Positions 41,227 through 50,583 of a stretch of DNA of 64,000 nucleotides are shown here, piece after piece. The position numbers and the translations under genes were made by a program. Below the pieces are notes generated by a model. It was given only the letters and a program-made list of their open reading frames with translations, had not been told where the DNA came from and searched no databases. Each line of letters opens with the position of its first letter. The first letter of the stretch is position 1. Location: the NCBI RefSeq assembly GCF_033954455.1, contig NZ_CP121473.1, positions 3,582,501 to 3,646,500 of the forward strand, read 5' to 3'. This DNA comes from Thiorhodovibrio litoralis (GTDB lineage: Bacteria > Pseudomonadota > Gammaproteobacteria > Chromatiales > Chromatiaceae).

Positions 41227-42316
41227 CCCTCTTCCAGCCAGGCCGAGCATGGGAATCGTCCGGCAGGACGCCATAGTGCGTGCGCCTGGAGGAGGCAAAA
41301 AAGGTCCGCACCAGCATCTCCGCCAGCACACCGGTGGTCAGCAACTGCACCGAGGCGACGAGCAGCAGGATGGCGACAAACAACAGCGGACGCTGACCGA
41401 TGTCCTCGCCGAAAGAAAACTTGACCACCAGCAGATGCGCCATCAACAACGAGCCCAGCGCGCCAAAGGAAAGCCCGATGGAACCAAAAAAATGCCCCGG
41501 CCGCCCACCAAAGCGCAGAAAGAAAAACGCCACCAGAAGATCGAGCAGCACCCGGAAAGTGCGCGAAATGCCATACTTCGACTCGCCAAACTGCCGCGCC
41601 TGATGCCCAACCGCGGTTTCACCAATGCGCGCAGGCGATGTCACGGACGCGACCCACACCGGAATGAACCGATGCATCTCCCCATACAGCCGCACATCTT
41701 TGATCACCTCCGCGCGATAGACCTTGAGCGAGCAGCCATAGTCGTGCAGTCGCACGCCGGTCACTTTCCCGATCAGCCGATTGGCGATGCGCGAGGGAAT
41801 TTTGCGAATAAGCAGCGCATCCTGCCGGTGCTGGCGCCAGCCTTGCAGCAGATCAAGATCACGTTCGACCAGTTCATCAAGCAAGCGCGGAATTTCGGCC
41901 GGATCGTTCTGAAGATCGCCGTCCAGCGTCGCAATAAAGGTCCCACGCGCGGCATCGAAGCCCGCCTGCATCGCCGCCGTCTGACCAAAATTGCGCCGCA
42001 AGCGAATCACGCGGACATGCTCCCCATAATGCGCTCTACCCTCTTCAAGCCGCGCTGGCGTCGCGTCCCGACTGCCGTCATCGACCAGAATCAGTTCCCA
42101 GGGGTTGGGATAGCTGGCCAGCCCCTCGTGCACACGCTCAAGCAACGGTGCCACATTCTCGGCTTCCTGATACAGCGGGATGACAACAGACAGCGAGCGA
42201 TGAGACGTTGGACTGCCGGTTGGCAATTGTGCAACGGGTAACTGGGCGGCCGCTGACTGGCTGCCTACAGATTGGGCAACTGCGGACTGGGCGGTTGGGG
42301 ATTGGGATGGCATCAT
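41219..42316 (-). CDS. ArnC/DPM1-like GT2 glycosyltransferase
   Basis: A 365-residue membrane-anchored GT2 enzyme. LSVVIPLYQEAENVAPLLERV, LILVDDGSRDATP and ATLDGDLQNDPAEIPRL carry the nucleotide and metal motifs; two C-terminal helices (FGSIGLSFGALGSLLMAHLL; LLFVAILLLVASVQLLTTGV) anchor it. It should load a sugar onto undecaprenyl phosphate for the ArnT-like partner encoded downstream. The first 40 residues are not part of the fold: they are a pentapeptide array (PTAQS, AVAQS, VGSQS, AAAQL, PVAQL) encoded by 15-bp repeats. Confidence 0.9.
   Translation of the reverse strand: MMPSQSPTAQSAVAQSVGSQSAAAQLPVAQLPTGSPTSHRSLSVVIPLYQEAENVAPLLERVHEGLASYPNPWELILVDDGSRDATPARLEEGRAHYGEHVRVIRLRRNFGQTAAMQAGFDAARGTFIATLDGDLQNDPAEIPRLLDELVERDLDLLQGWRQHRQDALLIRKIPSRIANRLIGKVTGVRLHDYGCSLKVYRAEVIKDVRLYGEMHRFIPVWVASVTSPARIGETAVGHQARQFGESKYGISRTFRVLLDLLVAFFFLRFGGRPGHFFGSIGLSFGALGSLLMAHLLVVKFSFGEDIGQRPLLFVAILLLVASVQLLTTGVLAEMLVRTFFASSRRTHYGVLPDDSHARPGWKRAD
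42211..42315. repeat. Seven 15-bp units coding the N-terminal pentapeptide array
   Basis: Units begin at 42211, 42226, 42241, 42256, 42271, 42286 and 42301 (for example ACTGGGCGGCCGCTG, ATTGGGCAACTGCGG, ACTGGGCGGTTGGGG). They include the start codon of the GT2 gene. Confidence 0.88.
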
Positions 42317-42576
42317 TCGAGCCTGTGCGAAAACATCGGGTCCGGCACAAAGCCGAGGCGCGGATTATAGCGCAAGTGCCGGGAGCAACTGTCGACGGGG
42401 CCAAGATTCACAGGCCCGGCCCGGGAACGGAATGCATAAGCGCGATTTCCCTTGCGACGAACACCCCGACCTAGCGACAATGACGGGTTTTCCGATGTGC
42501 CGGCTAGATTGATGATTGATCGTCATCTTGTCAGGCAGGCAGAACAAACTGAGGACGGCTCCAGGGGAGAAGCTCC

Positions 42577-43011
42577 ATGACAGGCGCGATGAAAAGAGAC
42601 ATTCTGCTAGGCGTGGTCGCGGCGACCGCTGGGCTGCTATCCGGCTCCTTGATTCAACCCGCCATTGTCGGCACTCTGCCGGCGATTGGCTGGAGCACCA
42701 TTGTCACCATGTTTGTAATCGCCGCGCTGGCATTACCCGGCACACTGGTATTGTTATCGATGGGTGAGCGTTATGAGGCCATGGCGCTCAGCTGGACAGT
42801 GTTTTTCCTGATCGGCGTGTTTTTCCTCAGCGCCGGCGCCGGGGCCTTGGCCTTGGCGGCGAGCCCGCCGTGGGCGATTCCGTCCTCCTACCTGCTGCTC
42901 GCCTGGGGAGCTGGCGCGCTCTCGAGTCTGACGCTGCTAAAGCTCTGGCTGGCTCGCCTCGGTGCGAAAAAGGCCGCGCGAGCGGCCGCGTCATCTGATG
43001 AAGCGGACTGA
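42577..43011 (+). CDS. Four-helix hypothetical membrane protein
   Basis: A 144-residue protein with about four membrane segments (ILLGVVAATAGLLSGSLIQP, TIVTMFVIAALALPGTLVLL, WTVFFLIGVFFLSAGAGAL, YLLLAWGAGALSSLTLLKLW) and a basic, Ala-rich end. GGGGAG lies 8 nt before the ATG. It lies between the divergent GT2 gene and the RND pump operon. No domain is recognised. Confidence 0.65.
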   Translation: MTGAMKRDILLGVVAATAGLLSGSLIQPAIVGTLPAIGWSTIVTMFVIAALALPGTLVLLSMGERYEAMALSWTVFFLIGVFFLSAGAGALALAASPPWAIPSSYLLLAWGAGALSSLTLLKLWLARLGAKKAARAAASSDEAD

Positions 43012-43122
43012 GGGGCTTTTCCACCACCCGCGCGCATTCAAGCAAACCCGAACGGATTCGGTCCCGCCGTCCCAAGACGCTTGCCGCGGACCCTGTGCCG
43101 ATTTTATGGACCCTAACTCATC

Positions 43123-44328
43123 ATGCTGCGTCGCATTCTGATTGTTTTCATCGTGGTCGCTGTCATCGTCGGCGGCTTGGGCTTTTTGAAATATCGCCAG
43201 ATTCAGGGCGAGATTGCCATGTTCTCCAAGCCGCAGCCGCCGGCGACGGTCGAGGCCGCGCGGGTTGAGACAGCGTCCTGGCAGCCGGAGCTGCGCGCGG
43301 TCGGCTCGTTGCAGGCTGTGCAGGGTGTGATGGTGGCCAACCAGGTGCCCGGGCAAGTGGAACAGATTCTGTTTGAATCCGGCGACATGGTCGAACAAGG
43401 CCAGGCGTTGGTGCAGCTCGACACCGAGGTGGACGAGGCCGATCTGGCCGGTTTGGAAGCCGCACGCGACCTGGCCAAGACGCAGCTTGAGCGCAACCGC
43501 CGTCTGCTGAAGGATCGCGCCGTGTCTCAGGGCGATTTCGACGAGGCCAGCGCCAGCTTGCAGCAGACCGAGGCTGAGGTCGCATCAAAGCGCGCGGTCA
43601 TCGAGAAAAAAACCATCCGCGCGCCCTTTGCCGGGCAGCTCGGCATTCGCCAGGTCAATCTTGGGCAATATCTGGCCGCCGGATCGAGCATCGCAGCCTT
43701 GGAAGCGCTTGATCCGGTCTATGTCGACTATGCTCTGCCGGAGCGCGAACTGGCCAAAATCGCGACGGGTCAGCCGGTGGAAATCCAGGTTGCCGCTTAT
43801 CCGCAGCAGCGCTTCAGCGGCACCATTCAGGCCATCAGCCCCGCGGTCGATCAGGCCACGCGCAACGTGCGGGTGCGCGGGTTGCTGAAAAATTCCGAGC
43901 ATCTGCTGCGACCCGGCATGTTCGCCAAGGTCACCACCCTGCTGCCGCAGCAGGATAAGGTGCTGACACTGCCGCGCTCGGCCATTACCTTTAATACCTA
44001 TGGCGATTCGGTTTTTCTGATCACCGATGGCGAGGGCGAGCAGGCGGGGCAGAAAGTCGTGCAACGGCGCCAGGTGCAAACCGGCGCGGTGCGCAGCGAG
44101 CGGGTGTCGGTGGTGTCCGGCCTCAAGGATGGCGATGTGGTCGTCGCCGCCGGTCAGGTCAAACTGCGCAATGGCGTCGCTGTCAGCATTGCCGCAGGCG
44201 GTGACAACAGCGAACAAGAGCCAGCTGAACCAAACACCGATGAGGCAGCGGCTCAGACCAGTAAGCAGGCGAGCGACAAGAATGCCGAGCAGCCCGCACC
44301 GGCAGCCAACAACGGCGCCAAGGACTAG
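43123..44328 (+). CDS. RND efflux pump periplasmic adaptor
   Basis: A 401-residue HlyD/AcrA-family adaptor with an N-terminal anchor (RRILIVFIVVAVIVGGLGFL). The lipoyl halves are QVPGQVEQILFESGDMVEQG and KTIRAPFAGQLGIRQVNLGQ, separated by a coiled hairpin; VRVRGLLKNSEHLLRPGMFA is the beta-barrel block. The C-terminal 35 residues are a Glu/Ala/Gln-rich tail. It is followed after 12 nt by the permease gene, so the two form an operon without an outer-membrane factor gene. Confidence 0.93.
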   Translation: MLRRILIVFIVVAVIVGGLGFLKYRQIQGEIAMFSKPQPPATVEAARVETASWQPELRAVGSLQAVQGVMVANQVPGQVEQILFESGDMVEQGQALVQLDTEVDEADLAGLEAARDLAKTQLERNRRLLKDRAVSQGDFDEASASLQQTEAEVASKRAVIEKKTIRAPFAGQLGIRQVNLGQYLAAGSSIAALEALDPVYVDYALPERELAKIATGQPVEIQVAAYPQQRFSGTIQAISPAVDQATRNVRVRGLLKNSEHLLRPGMFAKVTTLLPQQDKVLTLPRSAITFNTYGDSVFLITDGEGEQAGQKVVQRRQVQTGAVRSERVSVVSGLKDGDVVVAAGQVKLRNGVAVSIAAGGDNSEQEPAEPNTDEAAAQTSKQASDKNAEQPAPAANNGAKD

Positions 44329-44340
44329 AGGCGCAGCACC

Positions 44341-47300
44341 GTGAAATTCACCGACATATTCGTCTACCGCCCGGTGCTGGCCAGCGTCGTGAGCCTGCTG
44401 ATTCTGGTGCTTGGGTTGCGTGCCATCGTCGAGATGGAAGTGCGCCAGTTCCCCAAGACGCAGAACACCGTGGTCACTGTGACCACCGCTTACCCGGGTG
44501 CCAGCGCGGAGTTGGTCAAGGGCTTTATCACCACACCGCTGCAACAGGCCATTGCCCAGGCCGAGGGGATCGATTTCCTCTCTGCCACCAGCAGCCAGGG
44601 CGTGTCGGTGATTGAGGCCAACATGGAGCTCAACTACCCGGCCAATGATGCCGTCTCGGAGATCCAGGCCAAGGTCGCGAGCCAGCTGAATGTGCTGCCG
44701 GATTCGGCGCAGAATCCGGTGATTGACTCCACCACCGGCAGCACCACGGCACTGATGTATCTGGCGCTCTACAGCCGCGAGATGTCGCTGTCGCAGATTA
44801 CCGACTACCTCATCCGGGTGGTACAGCCACAGCTGCAGGCACTTGAGGGCGTCGCTCAGGCGGAAATCATCGGCAACCAGACCTTTGCCATGCGCGTGTG
44901 GCTCGACCCGGATCGCATGGCCGCGCTCGGCATTTCCGGTCAGCAGGTTGAGGCCGCGCTGCGCCGCAACAATTACCTGGCCGGCATCGGCCAGCTGCGC
45001 GGCGAGATGGTGCAGATCGACCTCAGCACCACCACGGATCTCAGCGATGTCGAGGACTTCCGCAAGCTGGTCATCCGCCAGGATGGCGGCACCCTGGTGC
45101 GGCTCAACGACATCGCCCGCGTGGAACTCGGCCCCGCCGACGACAACTCACGCACGCTCTACAAGGGCATCCCGGCCATTTTTATTGGCATTGAGCAGTC
45201 GCCGGGCGCCAACCCGCTGACGGTCGCGAATCGAGTGCATGAGCTCATGCCCAGCCTGGAGGCCCAGTTCCCGGAAGGGCTCGAGGCGCACATCCCCTAC
45301 GACGCGAGCGAGTTCATCGAGGAGTCTATCAAGGAGGTCTTCACCACCCTGGCCGAGGCGGTGCTGATCGTGCTCTTCGTGATCTTCATGTCGCTGGGCT
45401 CGATCCGCGCGGCGCTGATCCCGTCGGTGGTGGTGCCGCTTGCCATCATCGGCGGCGCCTTTCTGATGCTGCTGATGGGCTTCTCCATCAATCTGCTGAC
45501 GCTGCTCGCCATGGTACTCGCCATCGGCTTGGTGGTGGATGACGCTATCGTGGTGGTGGAGAACGTCCATCGCCATCTGGAGATGGGCAAGGACGGCATC
45601 ACCGCCGCGGTGGATGCCGCGCGCGAGCTTGGCCTGCCAATTCTCGCCATGACCACCACCCTGGTCGCGGTCTATGCACCGATTGGCTTCATGGGCGGGC
45701 TGGTCGGCTCGCTCTTCACCGAGTTTGCCTTCACTCTGGCCGGCGCGGTGCTGATCTCCGGCGTCGTGGCGCTCACCCTGTCGCCGATGATCGCCGGGCG
45801 GGTGCTGCATTCAAGCAAGGATTCCTCGCGCTTCGAGCATCTGGTCGAGCGGTTCTTTACGTCTCTGGCGAACATCTACGGTCGCGCACTGGCGAATTGG
45901 CTCAAATATCCGACGGTCACCATACTGGTCGCCATTGTCGTGGTCGGCGCCATTTACGCCATGTACGGCATGACCAAGAAAGAGCTGGCCCCGACCGAGG
46001 ACCAGAGCATTCTGTTTGTGATGGGCACCGCCCCCCAGACCGCCACCATCGACTATGACGTGGGCTATGTGCGCCAGATACAGGGCATCTTCGAGACCTT
46101 CCCGGAATACCAGGAAAGCTTCCTGCTCGCGGGCATGGGTGGCGACACCACCACCAGCTTCGGCGGTTTCAAGATGGCGCCTCCCTCGCAACGTGAGCGC
46201 TCGCAGATGGACGTCCAGCCCCAACTGCAGGGCGCGCTCGGGCAGATCGCCGGCCTGCAAACCGTGGCTTTCCCGCGCCCGAGTCTGCCAACGCCAGGCC
46301 GTGGCATTCCGATTGAGTTCGTGATCCTGTCCGACAGCGAGATCGAACAAATCAACAGCTTTGCCGATCAACTCCTCGGCGCGGCCATGGCCAGCGGCAA
46401 GTTCATGTTCTTGAAAAAAGAAGTGGAATACACCCGTCCGCGCACCGTGATTGAGATCGACCGTGACCTGGCCGGGGATCTCGGCATCGGCATGCAGGAG
46501 CTCGGCCGCAGCCTGTCGGTGATGCTCAATCAGGACTATGTGAACTGGTTCAGCCTGGAGGGACGCAGCTATAAGGTCATCCCGCAGGTGGAGCAAAACA
46601 CCCGTGCCACCACCGAGTTGATCGAGAATTACCACATTCCCACTGCCAGCGGCAAACTTGTGCCCCTGTCCACGCTGGTGACCCTGAGCAATCAAGTGGT
46701 GCCGTCCAAGCGCACCCAGTTCCAGCAGTTGAACTCCATCGCATTGTCCGGAGTGATGATGCCCGGTGTTTCACTTGGCGAAGCGCTGAACTTCCTGGAC
46801 GAGAAAGCCGCTGAGATCTTCCCGCGCAATCTGCGCTGGGACTACAAGGGTGAGTCGCGCCAATTCAAGACCGAGGGCGGCGCGCTGGAGGCGACCTTCT
46901 TCCTGTCGCTGCTGATCATCTACCTGGTGCTGGCCGCGCAGTTCGAGAGCTGGCGTGATCCTTTTGTTATCCTGATGTCGGTGCCTCTGTCCATCGCCGG
47001 AGCCATGGTGTTTCTGTTCCTGGGTTTTGCCAGCATTAACATCTACACCCAGGTGGGGCTTATCACCCTGATCGGCCTGATCGCCAAGAACGGCATTTTG
47101 ATCGTGGAGTTCGCCAACCAACTGCGTGAAAACGAGGGCCTGGACAAGTCCGCCGCCGTTCAGCGCGCCTCGGCCATTCGCCTGCGTCCCATTCTGATGA
47201 CCACGGTCGCCATGCTGGTGGCCATGATTCCGCTGCTCACCGCCAGCGGCCCGGGCGCGGTCAGCCGCTTCGACATTGGGCTGGTGATTGCCACAGGTCT

Positions 47301-47436
47301 TGGCATCGGCACCCTGTTCACGCTCTTTGTGGTGCCGGCGGTCTATGTGCTGGTCGCGGCACCGGATGCCCACCTACGCCATGCGCCCGGCGGGCCGGCA
47401 CCGTCAGGCAAGGGGGCGATCAGTCCCGCCACCTAG
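44341..47436 (+). CDS. RND (HAE1) efflux permease
   Basis: A 1031-residue inner-membrane trimeric transporter with 12 helices and two large periplasmic loops. MKFTDIFVYRPVLASVVSLL is the usual start; the proton-relay helix contains GLVVDDAIVVVENVHRH with the Asp pair. The second half has LVLAAQFESWRDPFVILMSV and GLIAKNGILIVEFANQ with the relay Lys. It starts with GTG 44341, preceded by GAGGCGC. Substrates cannot be told from sequence; HAE1 members export drugs, dyes and other hydrophobic compounds. Confidence 0.94.
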   Translation: MKFTDIFVYRPVLASVVSLLILVLGLRAIVEMEVRQFPKTQNTVVTVTTAYPGASAELVKGFITTPLQQAIAQAEGIDFLSATSSQGVSVIEANMELNYPANDAVSEIQAKVASQLNVLPDSAQNPVIDSTTGSTTALMYLALYSREMSLSQITDYLIRVVQPQLQALEGVAQAEIIGNQTFAMRVWLDPDRMAALGISGQQVEAALRRNNYLAGIGQLRGEMVQIDLSTTTDLSDVEDFRKLVIRQDGGTLVRLNDIARVELGPADDNSRTLYKGIPAIFIGIEQSPGANPLTVANRVHELMPSLEAQFPEGLEAHIPYDASEFIEESIKEVFTTLAEAVLIVLFVIFMSLGSIRAALIPSVVVPLAIIGGAFLMLLMGFSINLLTLLAMVLAIGLVVDDAIVVVENVHRHLEMGKDGITAAVDAARELGLPILAMTTTLVAVYAPIGFMGGLVGSLFTEFAFTLAGAVLISGVVALTLSPMIAGRVLHSSKDSSRFEHLVERFFTSLANIYGRALANWLKYPTVTILVAIVVVGAIYAMYGMTKKELAPTEDQSILFVMGTAPQTATIDYDVGYVRQIQGIFETFPEYQESFLLAGMGGDTTTSFGGFKMAPPSQRERSQMDVQPQLQGALGQIAGLQTVAFPRPSLPTPGRGIPIEFVILSDSEIEQINSFADQLLGAAMASGKFMFLKKEVEYTRPRTVIEIDRDLAGDLGIGMQELGRSLSVMLNQDYVNWFSLEGRSYKVIPQVEQNTRATTELIENYHIPTASGKLVPLSTLVTLSNQVVPSKRTQFQQLNSIALSGVMMPGVSLGEALNFLDEKAAEIFPRNLRWDYKGESRQFKTEGGALEATFFLSLLIIYLVLAAQFESWRDPFVILMSVPLSIAGAMVFLFLGFASINIYTQVGLITLIGLIAKNGILIVEFANQLRENEGLDKSAAVQRASAIRLRPILMTTVAMLVAMIPLLTASGPGAVSRFDIGLVIATGLGIGTLFTLFVVPAVYVLVAAPDAHLRHAPGGPAPSGKGAISPAT

Positions 47437-47531
47437 CCGTTGCTCGCCGAGCTCTTGCTCTCAGGGACATGGCATGCTTGGGTAACATCGGAAACTGATT
47501 GGATTCCGGCCTGTAAATTCGAACTTTCGCC

Positions 47532-48461
47532 ATGAGTGCCTTTCGCGATTTCATTCTGCAGGCAGAGACCTTGGAGTTCTGGTTGCTTGCCGGCGGCGCA
47601 ATGGCCGTTGCGCTCGCGGCCTTCGTCTACGGGCTGCGCAGCTTCTGGAAGATGCGCATCATTCTCGACACACCGACGGCAAAAATTCGCTCAGCCGCTC
47701 AGGGTTATGTCGAGCTATTCGGCTTCGCCCGCGTGCGCCGTGAGCCGCTCATCGCGCCGCTGACCCAAATCCCCTGCGTCTGGTACCGCTTCACAGTGGA
47801 GGAAGAACGCGGCAGCAGCCGCAACCAGAAATGGCAAACCGTCGACCGAGGCGAAAGCGAGCTGCCATTCCTGCTTGATGATAGCACCGGCGAGTGCTTG
47901 GTCGACCCGACCGGCGCCGCACTCAAATTGCGCAACAAACAAGTCTGGCGCACCCGCAAGCCGGCCGGCCATTACGGCTCGCGCACCTCCCCAACCCAAT
48001 CGATTAGTTCATTCTTCGGCTTTGAGCACAATTACCGTCTGACCGAGGAGCGCATCCACGCCGACGAGCCGGTCTATCTGCTCGGCCACTTCGAGACGCC
48101 CAGACGCGGCGAGCAGGAACGCCGCCGCCTAGCCAACCAGTTGCTGCGCCAATGGAAGCGCGACCCGGAGCGGATGCAGCAGTTCGATCACAACCAGGAC
48201 GGCGAAATCGACCTGCAGGAATGGCAGGCAGCACAGGCGCAAGCTGACAGGCTCGCCGAACAGGCCGAGGAACGTCTGGCCGCCAAACCGCCGCTGCCGC
48301 GCTTGGGCAACACCAACACCATGAGTCAGCCGTTCATCATCTCAACCCTGGGCGAGGACGCGCTGGCTTCTGGCCTGCGCTGGCAGACCATCGGCGCCAC
48401 CGCCGCGACCCTGATTCTCGGCGTGCTCTCAGGCGCCGCCATCGCCATCCGGCTCGGCTGA
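47532..48461 (+). CDS. GIDE-domain membrane protein with an EF-hand
   Basis: A 309-residue protein with a membrane segment at each end (FWLLAGGAMAVALAAFVYGL; TIGATAATLILGVLSGAAIA). Between them is a bacterial GIDE-type domain: DTPTAKIRSAAQGYVELFGF, IPCVWYRFTVEEE, YRLTEERIHADEPVYLLGHF. After it, FDHNQDGEIDLQEW is a canonical EF-hand loop (D-x-N-x-D-G-x-I-D-x-x-E), so calcium binding is likely. No RING finger is visible, so it is not a ubiquitin ligase. Function unknown. Confidence 0.8.
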   Translation: MSAFRDFILQAETLEFWLLAGGAMAVALAAFVYGLRSFWKMRIILDTPTAKIRSAAQGYVELFGFARVRREPLIAPLTQIPCVWYRFTVEEERGSSRNQKWQTVDRGESELPFLLDDSTGECLVDPTGAALKLRNKQVWRTRKPAGHYGSRTSPTQSISSFFGFEHNYRLTEERIHADEPVYLLGHFETPRRGEQERRRLANQLLRQWKRDPERMQQFDHNQDGEIDLQEWQAAQAQADRLAEQAEERLAAKPPLPRLGNTNTMSQPFIISTLGEDALASGLRWQTIGATAATLILGVLSGAAIAIRLG

Positions 48462-48494
48462 AGCAGCAACTCCCTCTGTATATTCCCTTATCTG

Positions 48495-49262
48495 ATGCTT
48501 TTTCGATCCGTTGTAATCATTGTTTTCGCCACACTTCTCGGCCGCACCGAGTCAGCGTTTGCCGCCACGCCGCCGGCAGACTCTTCTGACGACGCTCGAG
48601 AATCAGTTTCCTTTCCACTTCCACCAAAGTACGCGAAAGAGCCCAATGGCTCAGTCAGGCTGCGCATCTGCTTTAACTGGTCATGTTCTAGCAGAGCGAA
48701 TGTCACTTTTACGCCCGAGGACATGGCGCTTTTAACAGAGCGCATGACGGCTTGTTCGGGCCAAAGTCTTAACGATCGATTGCAGCGCCTGCGTATCGGA
48801 ATCTGGCAAATGGAATTGCTGGCACAAAAATATCTGCCGATCTTGGCAAACGACCGTGCAATCAATGATTTTGAGGTAGGAGTCAAGGGGCGGATGGATT
48901 GCATCGACAACTCCACCAACACCACCAATTATTTGCATGTTCTCAAGGATATGGGAGCACTGACAGGTTGGATCGTCTCATCACCAAAGGTGCGCAACCG
49001 TTTCGATCTCAACGGGGTTCACTGGACAGCCGTCATCATGGACACCAAAACCGGACTCCTTTGGAGCCTGGACTCCTGGTACCGTCCGAACGGCCATCTG
49101 CCAATGGTCATGCCCTTAGAGAGTTGGATTCAGGGGAAGAAGGGCTGGGAACCGCCCTTCGAGCGCCTCAATGCAACCCCGCACTCAGTCGATGATCTAT
49201 GTGACACGCCGTCCCCCTTAGAGCCTCTTCCGCCCACTGGGAAGAAAGTACTTGAACCCTAG
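48495..49262 (+). CDS. Secreted hypothetical protein with possible Cys-His-Asp site
   Basis: A 255-residue protein with a signal peptide (VVIIVFATLLGRTESAFAA). The mature part has a helical block FTPEDMALLTERMTAC and LQRLRIGIWQMELLAQKY, then GRMDCIDNSTNTTNYLHVL, VHWTAVIMDTKTGLLWSLDSW. The order Cys, His, Asp is that of transglutaminase/papain-like folds, so a periplasmic cysteine hydrolase is possible; this is inference from three residues. Base composition is lower in GC than the neighbours. The start has no clear ribosome-binding site. It converges on an L,D-transpeptidase-like gene. Confidence 0.6.
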   Translation: MLFRSVVIIVFATLLGRTESAFAATPPADSSDDARESVSFPLPPKYAKEPNGSVRLRICFNWSCSSRANVTFTPEDMALLTERMTACSGQSLNDRLQRLRIGIWQMELLAQKYLPILANDRAINDFEVGVKGRMDCIDNSTNTTNYLHVLKDMGALTGWIVSSPKVRNRFDLNGVHWTAVIMDTKTGLLWSLDSWYRPNGHLPMVMPLESWIQGKKGWEPPFERLNATPHSVDDLCDTPSPLEPLPPTGKKVLEP

Positions 49263-49303
49263 TGCAAGCGGCGAAAATCTATGGTTAAGGTCGCCGCGAG
49301 ATG

Positions 49304-50245
49304 TCAAGTCTTGCGCGTTGCTGCTTTCGCTTTTCCGAACTCGCTCGTTTCCGGCAATACATAAACAATCCCGCCGCTTCCCGAAAACTTTTCTTTCACT
49401 ATATCCTTGAAGAAATCCCGTGGAACATTGATGCACCCAAAGGAAATGCGGTTATCACTCGATGTCAGGCTGGCTAAGCGTTCTGCCCGGCGATCCCGGG
49501 GTATGCCCTTGACGACCGCGTGCATGGAGAGGGCTTGGTCGTAGTCCAGCCAAAGTATGTCCGTACCCTTGTGATTCTGACCCATCGCTGAGACGAAACG
49601 ACCGGCCGGTGTGATGCGATCCCCGGGCGGGATGCGTGACAAAGGCTTATCGCCGATGCCGGGAGGGGAGTAATCACCTTTCGCAAGTCCAAGCAGCACG
49701 GGCGCTGCCCCGTAAAATTCTCCATCCGCGCCGAACATGTAGAGTCTAGCGTTGACTTTATCGACAATAGCAAAGGGCATATTCAGATTGTCTTTGGAAG
49801 TAACAATCCAGTGCGCCATGTCCCTTGTCCGACGCGATGCGCTCTCTGACCCAAATTTGACCTTCCCGGACAGATGGGCGACGGCCATTTTCGGCTCCAA
49901 AACGACGGCGACATCCGCGTCTTCAGAGTAGCTGGCATTGAGCATTGGGTTCGTTGCACCAGCACCGTCTGACCTGGTCGCTTGAATCGGGACGCAGCCG
50001 ACGCCCAACACCCCGAGCGCGAGACAAAGTGCCAGGCCAGCTACATTGAACCGCGAGGAAGCTGCAGGTCGGCCCTGCGCGCAGTCCGGGTTGGCTAGGT
50101 CGCCCCGGTTGTCTAGGCAGTCCGGATTGTCTAGAAGGTTCCGGCTCCCGCTGATGGCTGCGGTTTTGCTCGGCTCCAGGCAATGTTTGCCTCTTGTCAA
50201 ATTACAGTTAGTCACCGGCTTGTTCATCGTGTACATGGCAGTCAT
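49304..50245 (-). CDS. L,D-transpeptidase-like lipoprotein
   Basis: A protein of 307-313 residues. After a long polar leader it has a hydrophobic stretch and lipobox (LCLALGVLGVGC), then a region with AIVDKVNARLYMFGADGEFY, TPAGRFVSA and the ending SFGCINVPRDFFKDIV, the S-x-G-C-x-N active-site pattern of YkuD L,D-transpeptidases, with His in LSMHAVV. It may crosslink or anchor peptidoglycan. The leader before the lipobox is about 75 residues, too long for a normal signal peptide, and carries an 18-bp repeat (LDNPDC, LDNRGD, LANPDC). ATG 50245 and 50227 are possible starts. Confidence 0.75.
   Translation of the reverse strand: MTAMYTMNKPVTNCNLTRGKHCLEPSKTAAISGSRNLLDNPDCLDNRGDLANPDCAQGRPAASSRFNVAGLALCLALGVLGVGCVPIQATRSDGAGATNPMLNASYSEDADVAVVLEPKMAVAHLSGKVKFGSESASRRTRDMAHWIVTSKDNLNMPFAIVDKVNARLYMFGADGEFYGAAPVLLGLAKGDYSPPGIGDKPLSRIPPGDRITPAGRFVSAMGQNHKGTDILWLDYDQALSMHAVVKGIPRDRRAERLASLTSSDNRISFGCINVPRDFFKDIVKEKFSGSGGIVYVLPETSEFGKAKAATRKT
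50080..50151. repeat. Four degenerate 18-bp units in the transpeptidase gene leader
   Basis: Units CGCAGTCCGGGTTGGCTA, GGTCGCCCCGGTTGTCTA, GGCAGTCCGGATTGTCTA and a decayed fourth copy encode a six-residue repeat. Confidence 0.75.
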
Positions 50246-50583
50246 GGATTTAGGTCAAACCAAGGGTAGGCATAATGCTAGCAAATTCAAATGTCTGTAA
50301 CAAAGCATTTATCGACGCGAGAGCGCTTCCCCAAGCGCAGCATGCAGAAGCAAGGGTCAAAGCGAGGGACCGAGCGCGGTAACATATCGTGGAATATCGC
50401 CACGGTAGAGCGCAAGTGCAGGATAGAGGAAACTTTTTGGTCTTGACAGCAAACGCCAGAAAGTGGATATTTCCAAGGTGACCGCTAAACAAGTCTGTTT
50501 TGATGATGTTCGGCGTCGCAAATTACAATGGATGCCGTGCCATCGGCAGCGTTAATTTCTGAACCAACAAGCAGGCCACGAAA
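50246..50583. other. 338-nt divergent region upstream of the small lipoprotein gene
   Basis: No ORF is supported. It contains the promoter candidate 50500-50529 for the small lipoprotein gene; the remainder shows nothing recognisable. Confidence 0.4.
50500..50529 (+). promoter_or_regulatory. Candidate promoter of the small lipoprotein gene
   Basis: TTGATG (50500-50505) and TACAAT (50524-50529) with an 18-nt spacer, 55 nt before the ATG. Confidence 0.4.
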
